From: Flavobacteriales bacterium UBA3477
GTDB lineage: Bacteria > Bacteroidota > Bacteroidia > Flavobacteriales > Schleiferiaceae
Assembly: GCA_002378005.1 (NCBI GenBank)
Contig: DFQY01000041.1
Location: forward strand, 1-6,062
DNA length: 6,062 nt
Reading direction: 5' to 3'
Shown here piece by piece: positions 1-6,037 of the stretch. The notes beneath the pieces were generated by a model, which had not been told where the DNA came from, did not search any database, and saw nothing but the letters and a program-made list of their open reading frames with translations. Made by a program: the position numbers and the translations under genes. Position 1 is the stretch's first letter, and every line of letters starts with the position of its first letter.

Positions 1-1143
1 CACATGACCATCCAAACGGCGGTATTGATTGAAACATTAGTAGAGCTAGGTGCAGATGTGACCTGGTCGTCTTGTAACATTTTCTCGACCCAAGACCACG
101 CAGCAGCGGCTATCGCAGCAGCGGGTATTCCAGTATACGCTTGGAAGGGTATGAACGAGGAAGAGTTCAACTGGTGTATCGAGCAGACATTATTCTTCGG
201 TGAAGACCGTCAGCCATTGAACATGATTTTGGACGATGGTGGTGATTTGACCAACATGGTATTTGATGAGTACCCAGAGTTGGTAGCAGGCATCAAGGGA
301 TTGTCAGAAGAGACGACTACAGGTGTTCACCGTTTGTACGAGCGTGAGATCAACGGAACGCTTGTACTTCCAGCGATTAACGTAAACGACTCTGTAACGA
401 AGTCGAAGTTTGATAATAAATACGGTTGTCAGGAATCTGCAGTAGATGCGATTCGTCGTGCTACTGACGTAATGATTGCAGGTAAAGTTGCCGTCGTTGC
501 CGGTTACGGTGATGTAGGTAAAGGTACTGCGGCATCATTGCGCGGTGCAGGTGCTCGTGTGATCGTTACTGAGATTGATCCTATTTGTGCATTGCAAGCA
601 GCGATGGACGGCTTCGAAGTGAAGCTTATGGAAAACGCTATCCCACGTGCACAGATTGTAGTTACAGCAACAGGAAACAAAGACATCATCACTGGAGAGC
701 ACTTCAAGTTGATGAACGATAAGACTATCGTGTGTAATATCGGCCACTTCGATAACGAGATTGATATGGCATGGTTGAACGGTGCCTACGGCGATACAAA
801 GGTGGTGATCAAGCCACAGGTGGACCTATACAACGTAGACGGCAACGAGATCATCGTATTGGCAGAAGGCCGTTTGGTGAATCTAGGTTGTGCTACCGGT
901 CACCCTTCGTTTGTAATGTCAAACAGCTTCACGAACCAAACGTTGGCTCAGATTGAGCTTTGGTTGCACAGCGGCAAATACGAGAACAAAGTGTACACGC
1001 TTCCTAAGCACTTGGATGAGAAAGTAGCTCGTCTACACTTGGAGAAGATTGGTGTAGAGCTTGAGACCCTTCGCAAAGACCAAGCGGACTACATCGGTGT
1101 AACGGTGGAAGGACCGTTCAAGCCGGAGCACTACCGCTACTAA
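1..1143 (+). CDS. ahcY: S-adenosylhomocysteine hydrolase (adenosylhomocysteinase), 5'-truncated by window edge
   Basis: This cytosolic NAD-dependent enzyme splits S-adenosylhomocysteine into adenosine and homocysteine, which keeps methyltransferases from being inhibited in the activated methyl cycle. The frame is open to base 1. The first codon is His, followed by MTIQTA, matching the catalytic H55 region of the family, so the ATG at 4 is internal and roughly 55-60 N-terminal residues lie outside the window. Counting that Met as 1, the expected active-site residues are all present: D78, E103, K133, D137 and C142 (human D131, E156, K186, D190, C195). The NAD-binding loop GYGDVGKG is at 167-174. 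The protein ends in KPEHYRY, whose Lys and Tyr reach the NAD site of the neighbouring subunit in known structures. Nothing suggests decay. A strong terminator 18 bases after the stop ends this transcription unit. Family identity is essentially certain. Confidence 0.97.
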   Translation, partial: HMTIQTAVLIETLVELGADVTWSSCNIFSTQDHAAAAIAAAGIPVYAWKGMNEEEFNWCIEQTLFFGEDRQPLNMILDDGGDLTNMVFDEYPELVAGIKGLSEETTTGVHRLYEREINGTLVLPAINVNDSVTKSKFDNKYGCQESAVDAIRRATDVMIAGKVAVVAGYGDVGKGTAASLRGAGARVIVTEIDPICALQAAMDGFEVKLMENAIPRAQIVVTATGNKDIITGEHFKLMNDKTIVCNIGHFDNEIDMAWLNGAYGDTKVVIKPQVDLYNVDGNEIIVLAEGRLVNLGCATGHPSFVMSNSFTNQTLAQIELWLHSGKYENKVYTLPKHLDEKVARLHLEKIGVELETLRKDQADYIGVTVEGPFKPEHYRY

Positions 1144-1161
1144 AATTTTTAGATTTTCATT

Positions 1162-1195
1162 GCGAGCCGCGTCGAAGACGCGGCTCGCTCTTTTT
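1162..1195 (+). terminator. Intrinsic terminator after ahcY
   Basis: A perfect 12-bp GC-rich stem (1162-1173 with 1177-1188, GCGAGCCGCGTC and its complement) closes a 3-base GAA loop and is followed by TCTTTTT. It begins 18 bases after the ahcY stop codon. The minus-strand side has no comparable T-run, so it acts for the plus strand. Confidence 0.93.
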
Positions 1196-1255
1196 ACCCC
1201 CTATTTTTTGCCGTTGGCATAGTTTTTTAGACCTTTTAGGAGTAATAACACACCG

Positions 1256-1819
1256 ATGAAAAAAGCCCTGGTTGTTTTGATTGCACTCTTTGGTAGCATG
1301 GCCGCGAAAGCCCAGGCTAACCTTGTGATTAAAGAAGTGGACATGGGTTTATTGGCGGGATACCATACGTTATTAATCGACCCGGCAAATTTTGTGTTGG
1401 GAGAGGAATACGAATTAGGCGCTTATATGCACGAAACGACCAACGGTGCTCTGTTGGCGGTGACGACGTCTTACGTACGCAACGGGGCCTTCGGTACGAA
1501 TTACAATCTCCCGTTTTTCGCCATTGGAAAATTTTCTACAGCGAAGTTGAAGGTGGGCAAGTTGTGGGAGGGTAATTTCTTTGATGTGATGGTTGCGATG
1601 GGCTTAGGGTATTTCTCCGGGGCCGATTATTCCGAAAAGCAAGGGATGATCGATTTGGTCTACTTGGACCCAGAAAACCCCGTATCAAACTTCACCATTC
1701 CTATTGAGTGCAACATTCAGTGGTACGGTTTCGACGGCAGTATCAATGCCATCGCGCTCAAATACGAGCTCAACAGCTGGAACAACTATCTAGGGGTGGG
1801 CTTCACTTACCTACTATAA
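1256..1819 (+). CDS. Secreted beta-rich protein of unknown function
   Basis: I do not recognise this 187-residue protein as a named family. It starts with a clear signal peptide: MKK, a hydrophobic core at about 4-16, then AKA (17-19) with cleavage expected before Gln20. The mature part is rich in Gly, aromatic residues and alternating hydrophobic/polar stretches (for example around 43-75 and 105-125) and ends in GVGFTYLL. This pattern fits a small outer-membrane barrel or other periplasmic beta-sheet protein. There are no cysteines in the first 100 residues, no lipoprotein box and no visible catalytic motif. An AGGAG at 1238-1242 lies 13 bases before the ATG, a long spacing, so its role as a ribosome site is doubtful. 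It opens a unit after the ahcY terminator and is followed closely by a small membrane-protein gene, possibly in an operon. That it is a gene is well supported; the barrel idea is inference. Confidence 0.85.
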   Translation: MKKALVVLIALFGSMAAKAQANLVIKEVDMGLLAGYHTLLIDPANFVLGEEYELGAYMHETTNGALLAVTTSYVRNGAFGTNYNLPFFAIGKFSTAKLKVGKLWEGNFFDVMVAMGLGYFSGADYSEKQGMIDLVYLDPENPVSNFTIPIECNIQWYGFDGSINAIALKYELNSWNNYLGVGFTYLL

Positions 1820-1864
1820 CATGTCAAGGACCTTGCACAATGGTACCGCGAGCATTATGCTATT

Positions 1865-2122
1865 GTGGGTGCATTTGGTGTGCCAATTCTTGATGTGGAT
1901 GGGCGAGGGTATTACGATTTTCGCTGGACGTCAGACGGATGGAATTGGGTCATTTACTTTCTCTACACCACCTTCATCTTTTTTATCAGCGCCGGATTTT
2001 ACTGGCTCGTCTTTGCAAAGGGCAGGCGTTCTCCGTGGAAAGTGGGCCTTTCGGTATTCTTTGGGTTTGTGTGTATAATGCTAATTCTTTTGGGGCTGCA
2101 AACTCAAAGTGAATGGCAATAA
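1865..2122 (+). CDS. Small two-helix membrane protein, start uncertain
   Basis: From the GTG at 1865 this frame gives 85 residues with two hydrophobic segments, at about 29-50 and 60-79. They are separated by a positively charged loop (AKGRRSPWK), as expected for a helical hairpin in the inner membrane with that loop in the cytoplasm. I do not recognise a family. The same frame is open and protein-like back to base 1820, directly after the preceding gene's stop (KDLAQWYREHYAIV just before the GTG), but it has no standard start codon there. An ATG at 1821 sits one frame away and would join this frame if one base were added after it. The gene may therefore start at the GTG, use a rare ATT at 1862, or carry a small deletion or sequencing error at its start. 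The competing frame from 1821 gives an 85-residue product without clean membrane segments and looks less real. It lies close behind the secreted-protein gene and may be cotranscribed with it. Confidence 0.55.
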   Translation: MGAFGVPILDVDGRGYYDFRWTSDGWNWVIYFLYTTFIFFISAGFYWLVFAKGRRSPWKVGLSVFFGFVCIMLILLGLQTQSEWQ

Positions 2123-2125
2123 CAT

Positions 2126-2157
2126 AAAAAAAGCCCGTAAACGCATTGTTTACGGGC
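2126..2157 (-). terminator. Intrinsic terminator of the minus-strand peptide gene
   Basis: A perfect 10-bp stem (2133-2142 with 2148-2157, GCCCGTAAAC and its complement) has a 5-base loop. Read on the minus strand it is followed at once by seven T (A-run 2126-2132). On the plus strand the stem is followed by CCGTATTAAA, which is a poor T-tract, so the main direction is minus. It starts 23 bases past the stop of the 40-residue ORF on that strand and is good evidence that this ORF is transcribed. The plus-strand membrane-protein gene stops just beyond its far end and may use the hairpin weakly. Confidence 0.9.
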
Positions 2158-2180
2158 CCGTATTAAATTTTCAGTGGCAA

Positions 2181-2303
2181 TTAGCTACCGCAAGCTTCGC
2201 ATTCTGGATTGTCGATGCTACATGCTTTTGGTTGTTCTGCTTGCTCGAGTTCTTGAACGAAACTAGCGAAGGAATCGTCCAATTGGAAATCATTTGCGCT
2301 CAT
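2181..2303 (-). CDS. 40-residue acidic peptide with Cys-rich C-terminus (unknown)
   Basis: This short minus-strand ORF encodes 40 residues beginning MSANDFQLDD and ending ACSIDNPECEACGS. It has nine Asp/Glu against one Lys. Residues 10-24 could form an amphipathic helix with F12, F15, V16 and L19 on one face. The last third holds three cysteines, C28, C35 and C38 (C-x6-C-x2-C), and ends Gly-Ser. There is no signal peptide and no membrane segment. Support for a real gene comes from its setting: a Bacteroidota-like promoter lies 31-60 bases upstream, an A-rich leader without Shine-Dalgarno precedes the ATG as is usual in this phylum, and a strong terminator follows the stop. I do not recognise the family. 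The leader-plus-Cys-tail layout could be a modified-peptide precursor, a small metal or Fe-S binder, or a redox or adaptor peptide. No maturase, transporter or protease gene is next to it, so the function is open. Confidence 0.75.
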   Translation of the reverse strand: MSANDFQLDDSFASFVQELEQAEQPKACSIDNPECEACGS

Positions 2304-2333
2304 GGTATATAGTGTTTTGTTTTTGACTTATCT

Positions 2334-2363
2334 CTAAACTACCCATTCCAAAAATTGATTCAA
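2334..2363 (-). promoter_or_regulatory. Candidate Bacteroidota-type promoter for the 40-residue peptide
   Basis: On the minus strand TTG (2363-2361) is followed after 19 bases by TAGTTTAG (2341-2334). The phylum consensus is a -33 TTG and a -7 TAnnTTTG with about 19-21 bases between, so the spacing fits and the -7 box has one mismatch. Transcription would begin near 2327-2329, leaving a leader of about 25 bases before the ATG. Confidence 0.5.
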
Positions 2364-2487
2364 CAAAAACTTTTTGTGCGTTATTAACAAATTGAGTTTT
2401 TGATTTTGTGGGAGTTAGACCAATTGTTTTTGATAACTTAAAGTTTGCACACGGAGAAAGTCAAAAGCGATTCTTCAAATTTGAAAT

Positions 2488-3489
2488 ATGGGTCTACAGA
2501 AAATGAAAAAAACCACCTTTCTCCTCCTAGTGTCCGCACTTATATGGGGTACGGGCGCCTTTGGACAAACAGGTGCACGTGCTGAATACATTCAGGAATA
2601 TGCCCAAATCGCTGTAGATGAAATGAATAGATCCGGTGTTCCGGCGTCCATCACCTTGGCACAAGGGATTTTGGAGAGCGGGAACGGCAAAAGTGAATTG
2701 GCCCGAAAATCAAACAATCATTTTGGGATCAAATGTCACAGCTCTTGGACCGGTGAACGCGTCTTTCACGACGATGATGAGAAAGGGGAGTGTTTTCGCA
2801 AATACGACAACGTGCGCCACAGCTTTGAAGACCACACGGACTTTTTAGTGCGCGGCAGCCGCTATGATTTTCTATTTGACCTCGACCCAACAGACTACAA
2901 AGGATGGGCGAAGGGCTTAAAAAAGGCCGGCTATGCCACTGCCCCAGATTATGCGGACCGATTAATCAAGATCATTGAAGACGAGATGTTATACAAATAC
3001 GACCGCGAAGGAGATTTCCCAACCGGCGGAGATTTGGCTTCAAATGAGTCCGAGCAGAAAACGGGTCCCGTAGTGGATGCTAAGGGCCGTCCCGTGAAGA
3101 ACCCCCGCCAGCGCTTTATTGTACGTCGCATGATCGAGGCGGGCTCAAGGGTGCCTTTTGTGGTATTAGCCACGGAGGAGCGCATAGAGTATGTAGCAGA
3201 TTCATTGAACTTGCCCGTGGCGGCATTGCTGCAATTCAATGATATGAGTTGGGAAACTCAGCTTGAGCCGGGCGATAGAATATATATCGACGAAAAGAAG
3301 GGCCGCGGTGCGACGAAAACCACCATCGTGCGTACAGGGGAGACCTTGCGCGCCATTAGCCAGCGCGAGCAAGTAAAATTGGCCAAAATCTACAAGTATA
3401 ACGGATTTTACGTCGGTTATCAGCCTATGGTTGGCGATGAGATCAGGCTACGCCCTGTAGGCATTATCGAGCGGTTCCAAGGCCGGTAG
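2488..3489 (+). CDS. Secreted peptidoglycan hydrolase: glucosaminidase domain with LysM-like C-terminus
   Basis: The protein probably cleaves glycan strands of peptidoglycan in the periplasm, as FlgJ/GH73-type beta-N-acetylglucosaminidases do. It has 333 residues from the ATG at 2488. A second ATG at 2503 (residue 6) gives a more typical signal peptide starting MKKTTFLLL and may be the true start; cleavage is expected after AFG, before Gln27. No good ribosome site decides between them. The glucosaminidase domain spans about 33-172. It contains ITLAQGILESGNGKSELA, where E63 is the expected catalytic acid, then NNHFGIKC and an aromatic/acidic region ending near APDYADRLIKII, all usual for the family. 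A charged linker (172-207) leads to a C-terminal half with two LysM-like stretches (about 219-268 and 278-323, the latter starting TTIVRTGETLRAIS), which would bind the glycan. It is transcribed alone, divergent from the peptide gene, with an unrelated minus-strand gene 10 bases beyond its stop. Confidence 0.9.
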   Translation: MGLQKMKKTTFLLLVSALIWGTGAFGQTGARAEYIQEYAQIAVDEMNRSGVPASITLAQGILESGNGKSELARKSNNHFGIKCHSSWTGERVFHDDDEKGECFRKYDNVRHSFEDHTDFLVRGSRYDFLFDLDPTDYKGWAKGLKKAGYATAPDYADRLIKIIEDEMLYKYDREGDFPTGGDLASNESEQKTGPVVDAKGRPVKNPRQRFIVRRMIEAGSRVPFVVLATEERIEYVADSLNLPVAALLQFNDMSWETQLEPGDRIYIDEKKGRGATKTTIVRTGETLRAISQREQVKLAKIYKYNGFYVGYQPMVGDEIRLRPVGIIERFQGR

Positions 3490-3499
3490 CCGTGGCCAA

Positions 3500-3670
3500 T
3501 TATTTCTTCGAAAGCTTCTGAACAACAGAGCCAATGATGAACAGTCCCGAACTTACGGTACCCATCAACAGCAGTTCGGGCGCACCCATGAGGTGATTGA
3601 TTTTAAAAATTGAACTTAAAACCAAGCCCCCTGCGCCTAAAATTCCAGTAATTCGAATAAACTTTTTCAT
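3500..3670 (-). CDS. 56-residue two-helix membrane protein with GldL-like FKI-x-H motif
   Basis: This minus-strand ORF encodes MKKFIRITGILGAGGLVLSS, then IFKINHLMGA (21-30), then a second hydrophobic segment at about 33-50 and a basic tail QKLSKK. Two membrane helices joined by FKINHLMGA are visible. The pattern of a Gly-rich helix, FKI-x-H-xx-GA, then PELLLMG resembles the N-terminal membrane hairpin of GldL, the proton-driven motor subunit of Bacteroidota gliding and type IX secretion, and of short stand-alone proteins with the same motif in this phylum. This one lacks GldL's long cytoplasmic part, so it is not GldL itself. It converges on the hydrolase gene with 10 bases between stops and diverges from the TPP-riboswitch unit. 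No clear promoter or Shine-Dalgarno was found. That it is a gene is likely; its role is unknown. Confidence 0.75.
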   Translation of the reverse strand: MKKFIRITGILGAGGLVLSSIFKINHLMGAPELLLMGTVSSGLFIIGSVVQKLSKK

Positions 3671-3697
3671 GAACCACAAGGTAGGGCTTGTGTGTTG

Positions 3698-3705
3698 TAT
3701 CTTCG
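3698..3705 (+). promoter_or_regulatory. Candidate -7 box for the TPP-riboswitch transcript
   Basis: TATCTTCG matches the Bacteroidota -7 box TAnnTTTG with one mismatch and is followed by CA, as is common. Initiation would fall near 3710-3712, just at the 5' edge of the aptamer. No TTG is found at the usual -33 spacing, so the call rests on the -7 box and its position. Confidence 0.45.
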
Positions 3706-3710
3706 CACTG

Positions 3711-3797
3711 TCTCAAAGGGGTGCCCAGAAAGTCTTTCGACCTACGGGCTGAGAACATACCCATAGAACCTGGGCAGGTAATGCTGCCAAGGAACGA
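3711..3797 (+). ncRNA. TPP riboswitch (THI element)
   Basis: This is a thiamine-pyrophosphate-sensing leader RNA. The conserved blocks appear in order: GGGGTGCC (3718-3725), CTGAGA (3749-3754, the pyrimidine-binding loop), ATACCC (3757-3762), GAACCTG (3766-3772), GGTAATGC (3777-3784) and AAGGAAC (3789-3795). Helices can be drawn: P2 by GGGT with ACCC, a P3 base by GCCC (3723-3726) with GGGC (3746-3749) topped by GTC-TTTC-GAC (3732-3741), P4 by CCT with AGG, and P5 by GGCAG (3773-3777) with CTGCC (3784-3788). The closing P1 helix is not obvious, so the outer limits are approximate. It sits upstream of the TonB-dependent receptor gene on the same strand. By analogy with known cases, TPP binding should turn expression off. 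Confidence 0.95.
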
Positions 3798-3817
3798 AAG
3801 CAATATTTGTGTAACAA

Positions 3818-3844
3818 CACGTTATTGCCCCTTGACGTGGTTTT
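3818..3844 (+). terminator. Putative riboswitch expression-platform hairpin
   Basis: CACGTTA (3818-3824) pairs with TGACGTG (3833-3839) to give a 7-bp stem, including one G-U, around the 8-base loop TTGCCCCT; GTTTT follows (3840-3844). It lies between the TPP aptamer and the receptor start. It is weak for a free-standing terminator but suits a conditional one. The loop and its 3' edge (3826-3833) can also pair with the aptamer's 5' strand (3716-3723), which would couple the two structures. Confidence 0.45.
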
Positions 3845-3859
3845 AAAAGACCAATTTTC

Positions 3860-6037
3860 ATGAAAAAATTCATGTACTCCGCAGCCGCTGTAGCACTTTC
3901 GCTATTTGCCACTGCACAAGAATCGACTGATACAATCATGGTCGATATTATTCCATTGCCTCGCCTTGAACTTAGTGAGGTGAATGTATTGGGGACTTGG
4001 GCGCAAAAGAACGACCCAATCGCACAGATCAACCTAACGCAAAAGGATGTTGAAGCGCTGAACACCGGTCGCGACCTTCCTTATGTACTACAAGATGTCG
4101 CTGGCGTCGTTAGTTTCTCTGATGCCGGAAACGGCGTAGGATATACGAACATGCGTGTGCGCGGTTCAGACATCACCCGTATCAATGTTACCCTTAACGG
4201 TATTCCTATGAACGATGCGGAGAGCCATGGCGTGTTTTGGGTGAATACACCAGACCTTATGTCTTCCACGAACGCCATCCAATTGCAAAAAGGGGTAGGG
4301 ACCTCGACAAACGGTTCCGGAGCCTTCGGTGCTACCCTTGGGATGAGTACACTGGGTGCAGGTGATAAAAGTGCACGCCTAACCTTGGGTGCGGGTTCAT
4401 ACGGCACACAACGCGCGACCTTCCAAGCGAGCACCGGCCGCACTAAAGATGGTTTTTGGATGAACACCCGCATCTCGTCCATCACTTCAGACGGATATGT
4501 GGAGCGCGCATCTTCAGATCTACAATCGTACTACGTGAGCGCTGGTTTTGCCGGCGGTGGTCATTTCATAGAAGCTGTTCGCTTCGGCGGCGGTGAGCGC
4601 ACTTACCAGGCATGGTATGGAATTGATTCCACGACCATGTATGGCGGCGCTTGGGATGCCGCTCCAAGTTCAAATTTCGCCGGTGCTATTTACGACGACA
4701 TGTGGAACGTTGTAGGTACTTACGACGACCAAGTAGATAATTACGGTCAGGAGCATACCCAGTTGCACTACCGCTACGCCAACCTCTTCGGTGGCACCTT
4801 CACAGCGGCCTTACACCACACGGCAGGCGCAGGTTATTACGAAGAATATAACCAAGGGTCCGTTCTAGGTTTAAGTTTCATGGACTTTGGCCTTTTGCCG
4901 TACTATACATCAGCCGGTGACACCATGGCTTATGGTGATGTGGTCACACGTAAGTGGTTGGATAATGACTTCTATGGTGCAATCTCTTCTTGGACCTATG
5001 ATCGAGATAACCACCGCGTTCAGCTTGGCGGTGGAGTGCACCGTTACGATGGCGCACACTTTGGCCGTGTCATTTGGGCGAATAACCCAAACGTAAGTAC
5101 CCTTGATGGAAACTATTACGACGGTGATGCGCGTAAAGACGATGCGAACGTATACGCGAAATATGCATTTACGAAAAACCGTTTATTAGTCTACGCAGAT
5201 GCCCAATACCGCTACGTGAACCATAGTTCAACGGGTGGCTCAGCGACGGGACCGGCAAACTTTGAACGTGCCTTCAACTTTTTCAATCCAAAGATTGGAT
5301 TGACCTATGACCTCGGTAAAGACCAAATCTTGGGTGCATATGCGGGGGTTGGCCATCGCGAGCCAAACCGCTCGGATTTGCAATATGCGGATGATGCGAA
5401 TGCCATGAAAGCTGAGCGCATGTTGGATGTGGAGTTGAACTATCGCAAAGCGGCCGATAAGTGGGTTTTTGATGTTAATGCTTACCGTCAGCAATATCAG
5501 AACCAGTTGGTCTTGACGGGTGCGATTGATGCTCAGGGGTATCCAATCCGTGAAAATGTTGGTCAGAGCTTCCGCCAAGGAATTGAGTTAACTGGTGCGT
5601 ATGAGTTGACCTCGGCGCTTTCAGCGACGGCCAATGTGGCTTTAAGTCAGAACGAGAATGTGAACTGGGTCGGTGATCCTACTTCTTCAGTTGTGTATAA
5701 TACGCCTATTGCTTTTTCTCCTGGCGCAGTGGCTAGTGCACGCTTAACGTATGCTAAAAAAGGCTTTGAGGCGACCCTTTGGAACCAATACGTAGGCAAA
5801 CAATATATGTCGAACGAAGGCATGGAGGCACACAGCCTACCGGCTTATCATATTATCAATGCACGTACCCAATACACTTGGAATTGTACAGATATGCAGC
5901 GATTGATCGGATTTGTGGAGTTCAGAAACTTGGGCAACACTTCCTATGCAGCCAATGGATACATGTGGGGCGATATCCCGTACTACTACGCACAGGCGAC
6001 TTTCAACATTATGACAGGTTTGACTTTCGAGTTTTAG
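3860..6037 (+). CDS. TonB-dependent outer-membrane receptor under TPP control, probable thiamine receptor
   Basis: This is an outer-membrane gated barrel that would import a scarce solute using energy from TonB-ExbB-ExbD. The 725-residue product has a signal peptide (MKKFMYSAAAVALSLFATA, cleaved before Gln20), a possible TonB box near 39-45 (SEVNVLG) and a plug domain at about 50-165. The plug includes DLPYVLQDVAGV, the typical NMRVRGSDITRINVTLNGIP, and GVGTSTNGSGAFGATLG. A long barrel rich in aromatic and Gly residues follows and ends in GLTFEF with a terminal Phe, as outer-membrane proteins usually do. It lacks the carboxypeptidase-like N-terminal domain of SusC-type glycan receptors. The upstream TPP riboswitch points to thiamine or a precursor as substrate; TPP-regulated TonB receptors are known in Bacteroidota (the OMthi type in Bacteroides). 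There is no Shine-Dalgarno before the ATG. Any inner-membrane thiamine transporter would lie beyond the window. Family assignment is firm; the substrate is inferred. Confidence 0.93.
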   Translation: MKKFMYSAAAVALSLFATAQESTDTIMVDIIPLPRLELSEVNVLGTWAQKNDPIAQINLTQKDVEALNTGRDLPYVLQDVAGVVSFSDAGNGVGYTNMRVRGSDITRINVTLNGIPMNDAESHGVFWVNTPDLMSSTNAIQLQKGVGTSTNGSGAFGATLGMSTLGAGDKSARLTLGAGSYGTQRATFQASTGRTKDGFWMNTRISSITSDGYVERASSDLQSYYVSAGFAGGGHFIEAVRFGGGERTYQAWYGIDSTTMYGGAWDAAPSSNFAGAIYDDMWNVVGTYDDQVDNYGQEHTQLHYRYANLFGGTFTAALHHTAGAGYYEEYNQGSVLGLSFMDFGLLPYYTSAGDTMAYGDVVTRKWLDNDFYGAISSWTYDRDNHRVQLGGGVHRYDGAHFGRVIWANNPNVSTLDGNYYDGDARKDDANVYAKYAFTKNRLLVYADAQYRYVNHSSTGGSATGPANFERAFNFFNPKIGLTYDLGKDQILGAYAGVGHREPNRSDLQYADDANAMKAERMLDVELNYRKAADKWVFDVNAYRQQYQNQLVLTGAIDAQGYPIRENVGQSFRQGIELTGAYELTSALSATANVALSQNENVNWVGDPTSSVVYNTPIAFSPGAVASARLTYAKKGFEATLWNQYVGKQYMSNEGMEAHSLPAYHIINARTQYTWNCTDMQRLIGFVEFRNLGNTSYAANGYMWGDIPYYYAQATFNIMTGLTFEF

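Noticed and set aside
1201..1230. T-rich TATTTTTTG and TAGTTTTT as promoter boxes for the secreted-protein gene
   Set aside because: Neither matches TAnnTTTG exactly and no TTG lies at the right distance upstream. The T-richness alone is not enough.
1821..2078. 85-residue plus-strand ORF starting at the ATG at 1821
   Set aside because: Its product (MSRTLHNG...) has no coherent membrane or domain pattern, whereas the overlapping frame ending at 2122 gives two clean membrane helices with a basic loop. The ATG may still be the historical start of that other frame.
2109..2312. 67-residue plus-strand ORF across the intergenic region
   Set aside because: It is antisense to the Cys-rich peptide gene and runs through that gene's terminator hairpin. 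Promoter and terminator signals favour the minus strand, and its composition (Trp/Phe/Cys-rich without pattern) looks like a shadow.
3481..3507. GGCC...GGCC inverted repeat between the convergent genes, considered as a bidirectional terminator
   Set aside because: Only 4 bp pair cleanly and the following AATTATTT is a poor T-tract, so it is not supported as a terminator.
3692..3820. GTGTTGT (3692-3698) complementary to ACAACAC (3814-3820), considered as an antiterminator
   Set aside because: If transcription starts near 3710, as the -7 box at 3698-3705 suggests, the first segment is not in the RNA. The AAGGGGTG/TGCCCCTT pairing is a better candidate.
3603..4065. Minus-strand ORFs of 66 and 107 residues over the riboswitch and receptor start
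   Set aside because: They overlap the TPP aptamer, the 56-residue gene in another frame, or the receptor's signal and plug region, and have no domain-like features. They are shadows.
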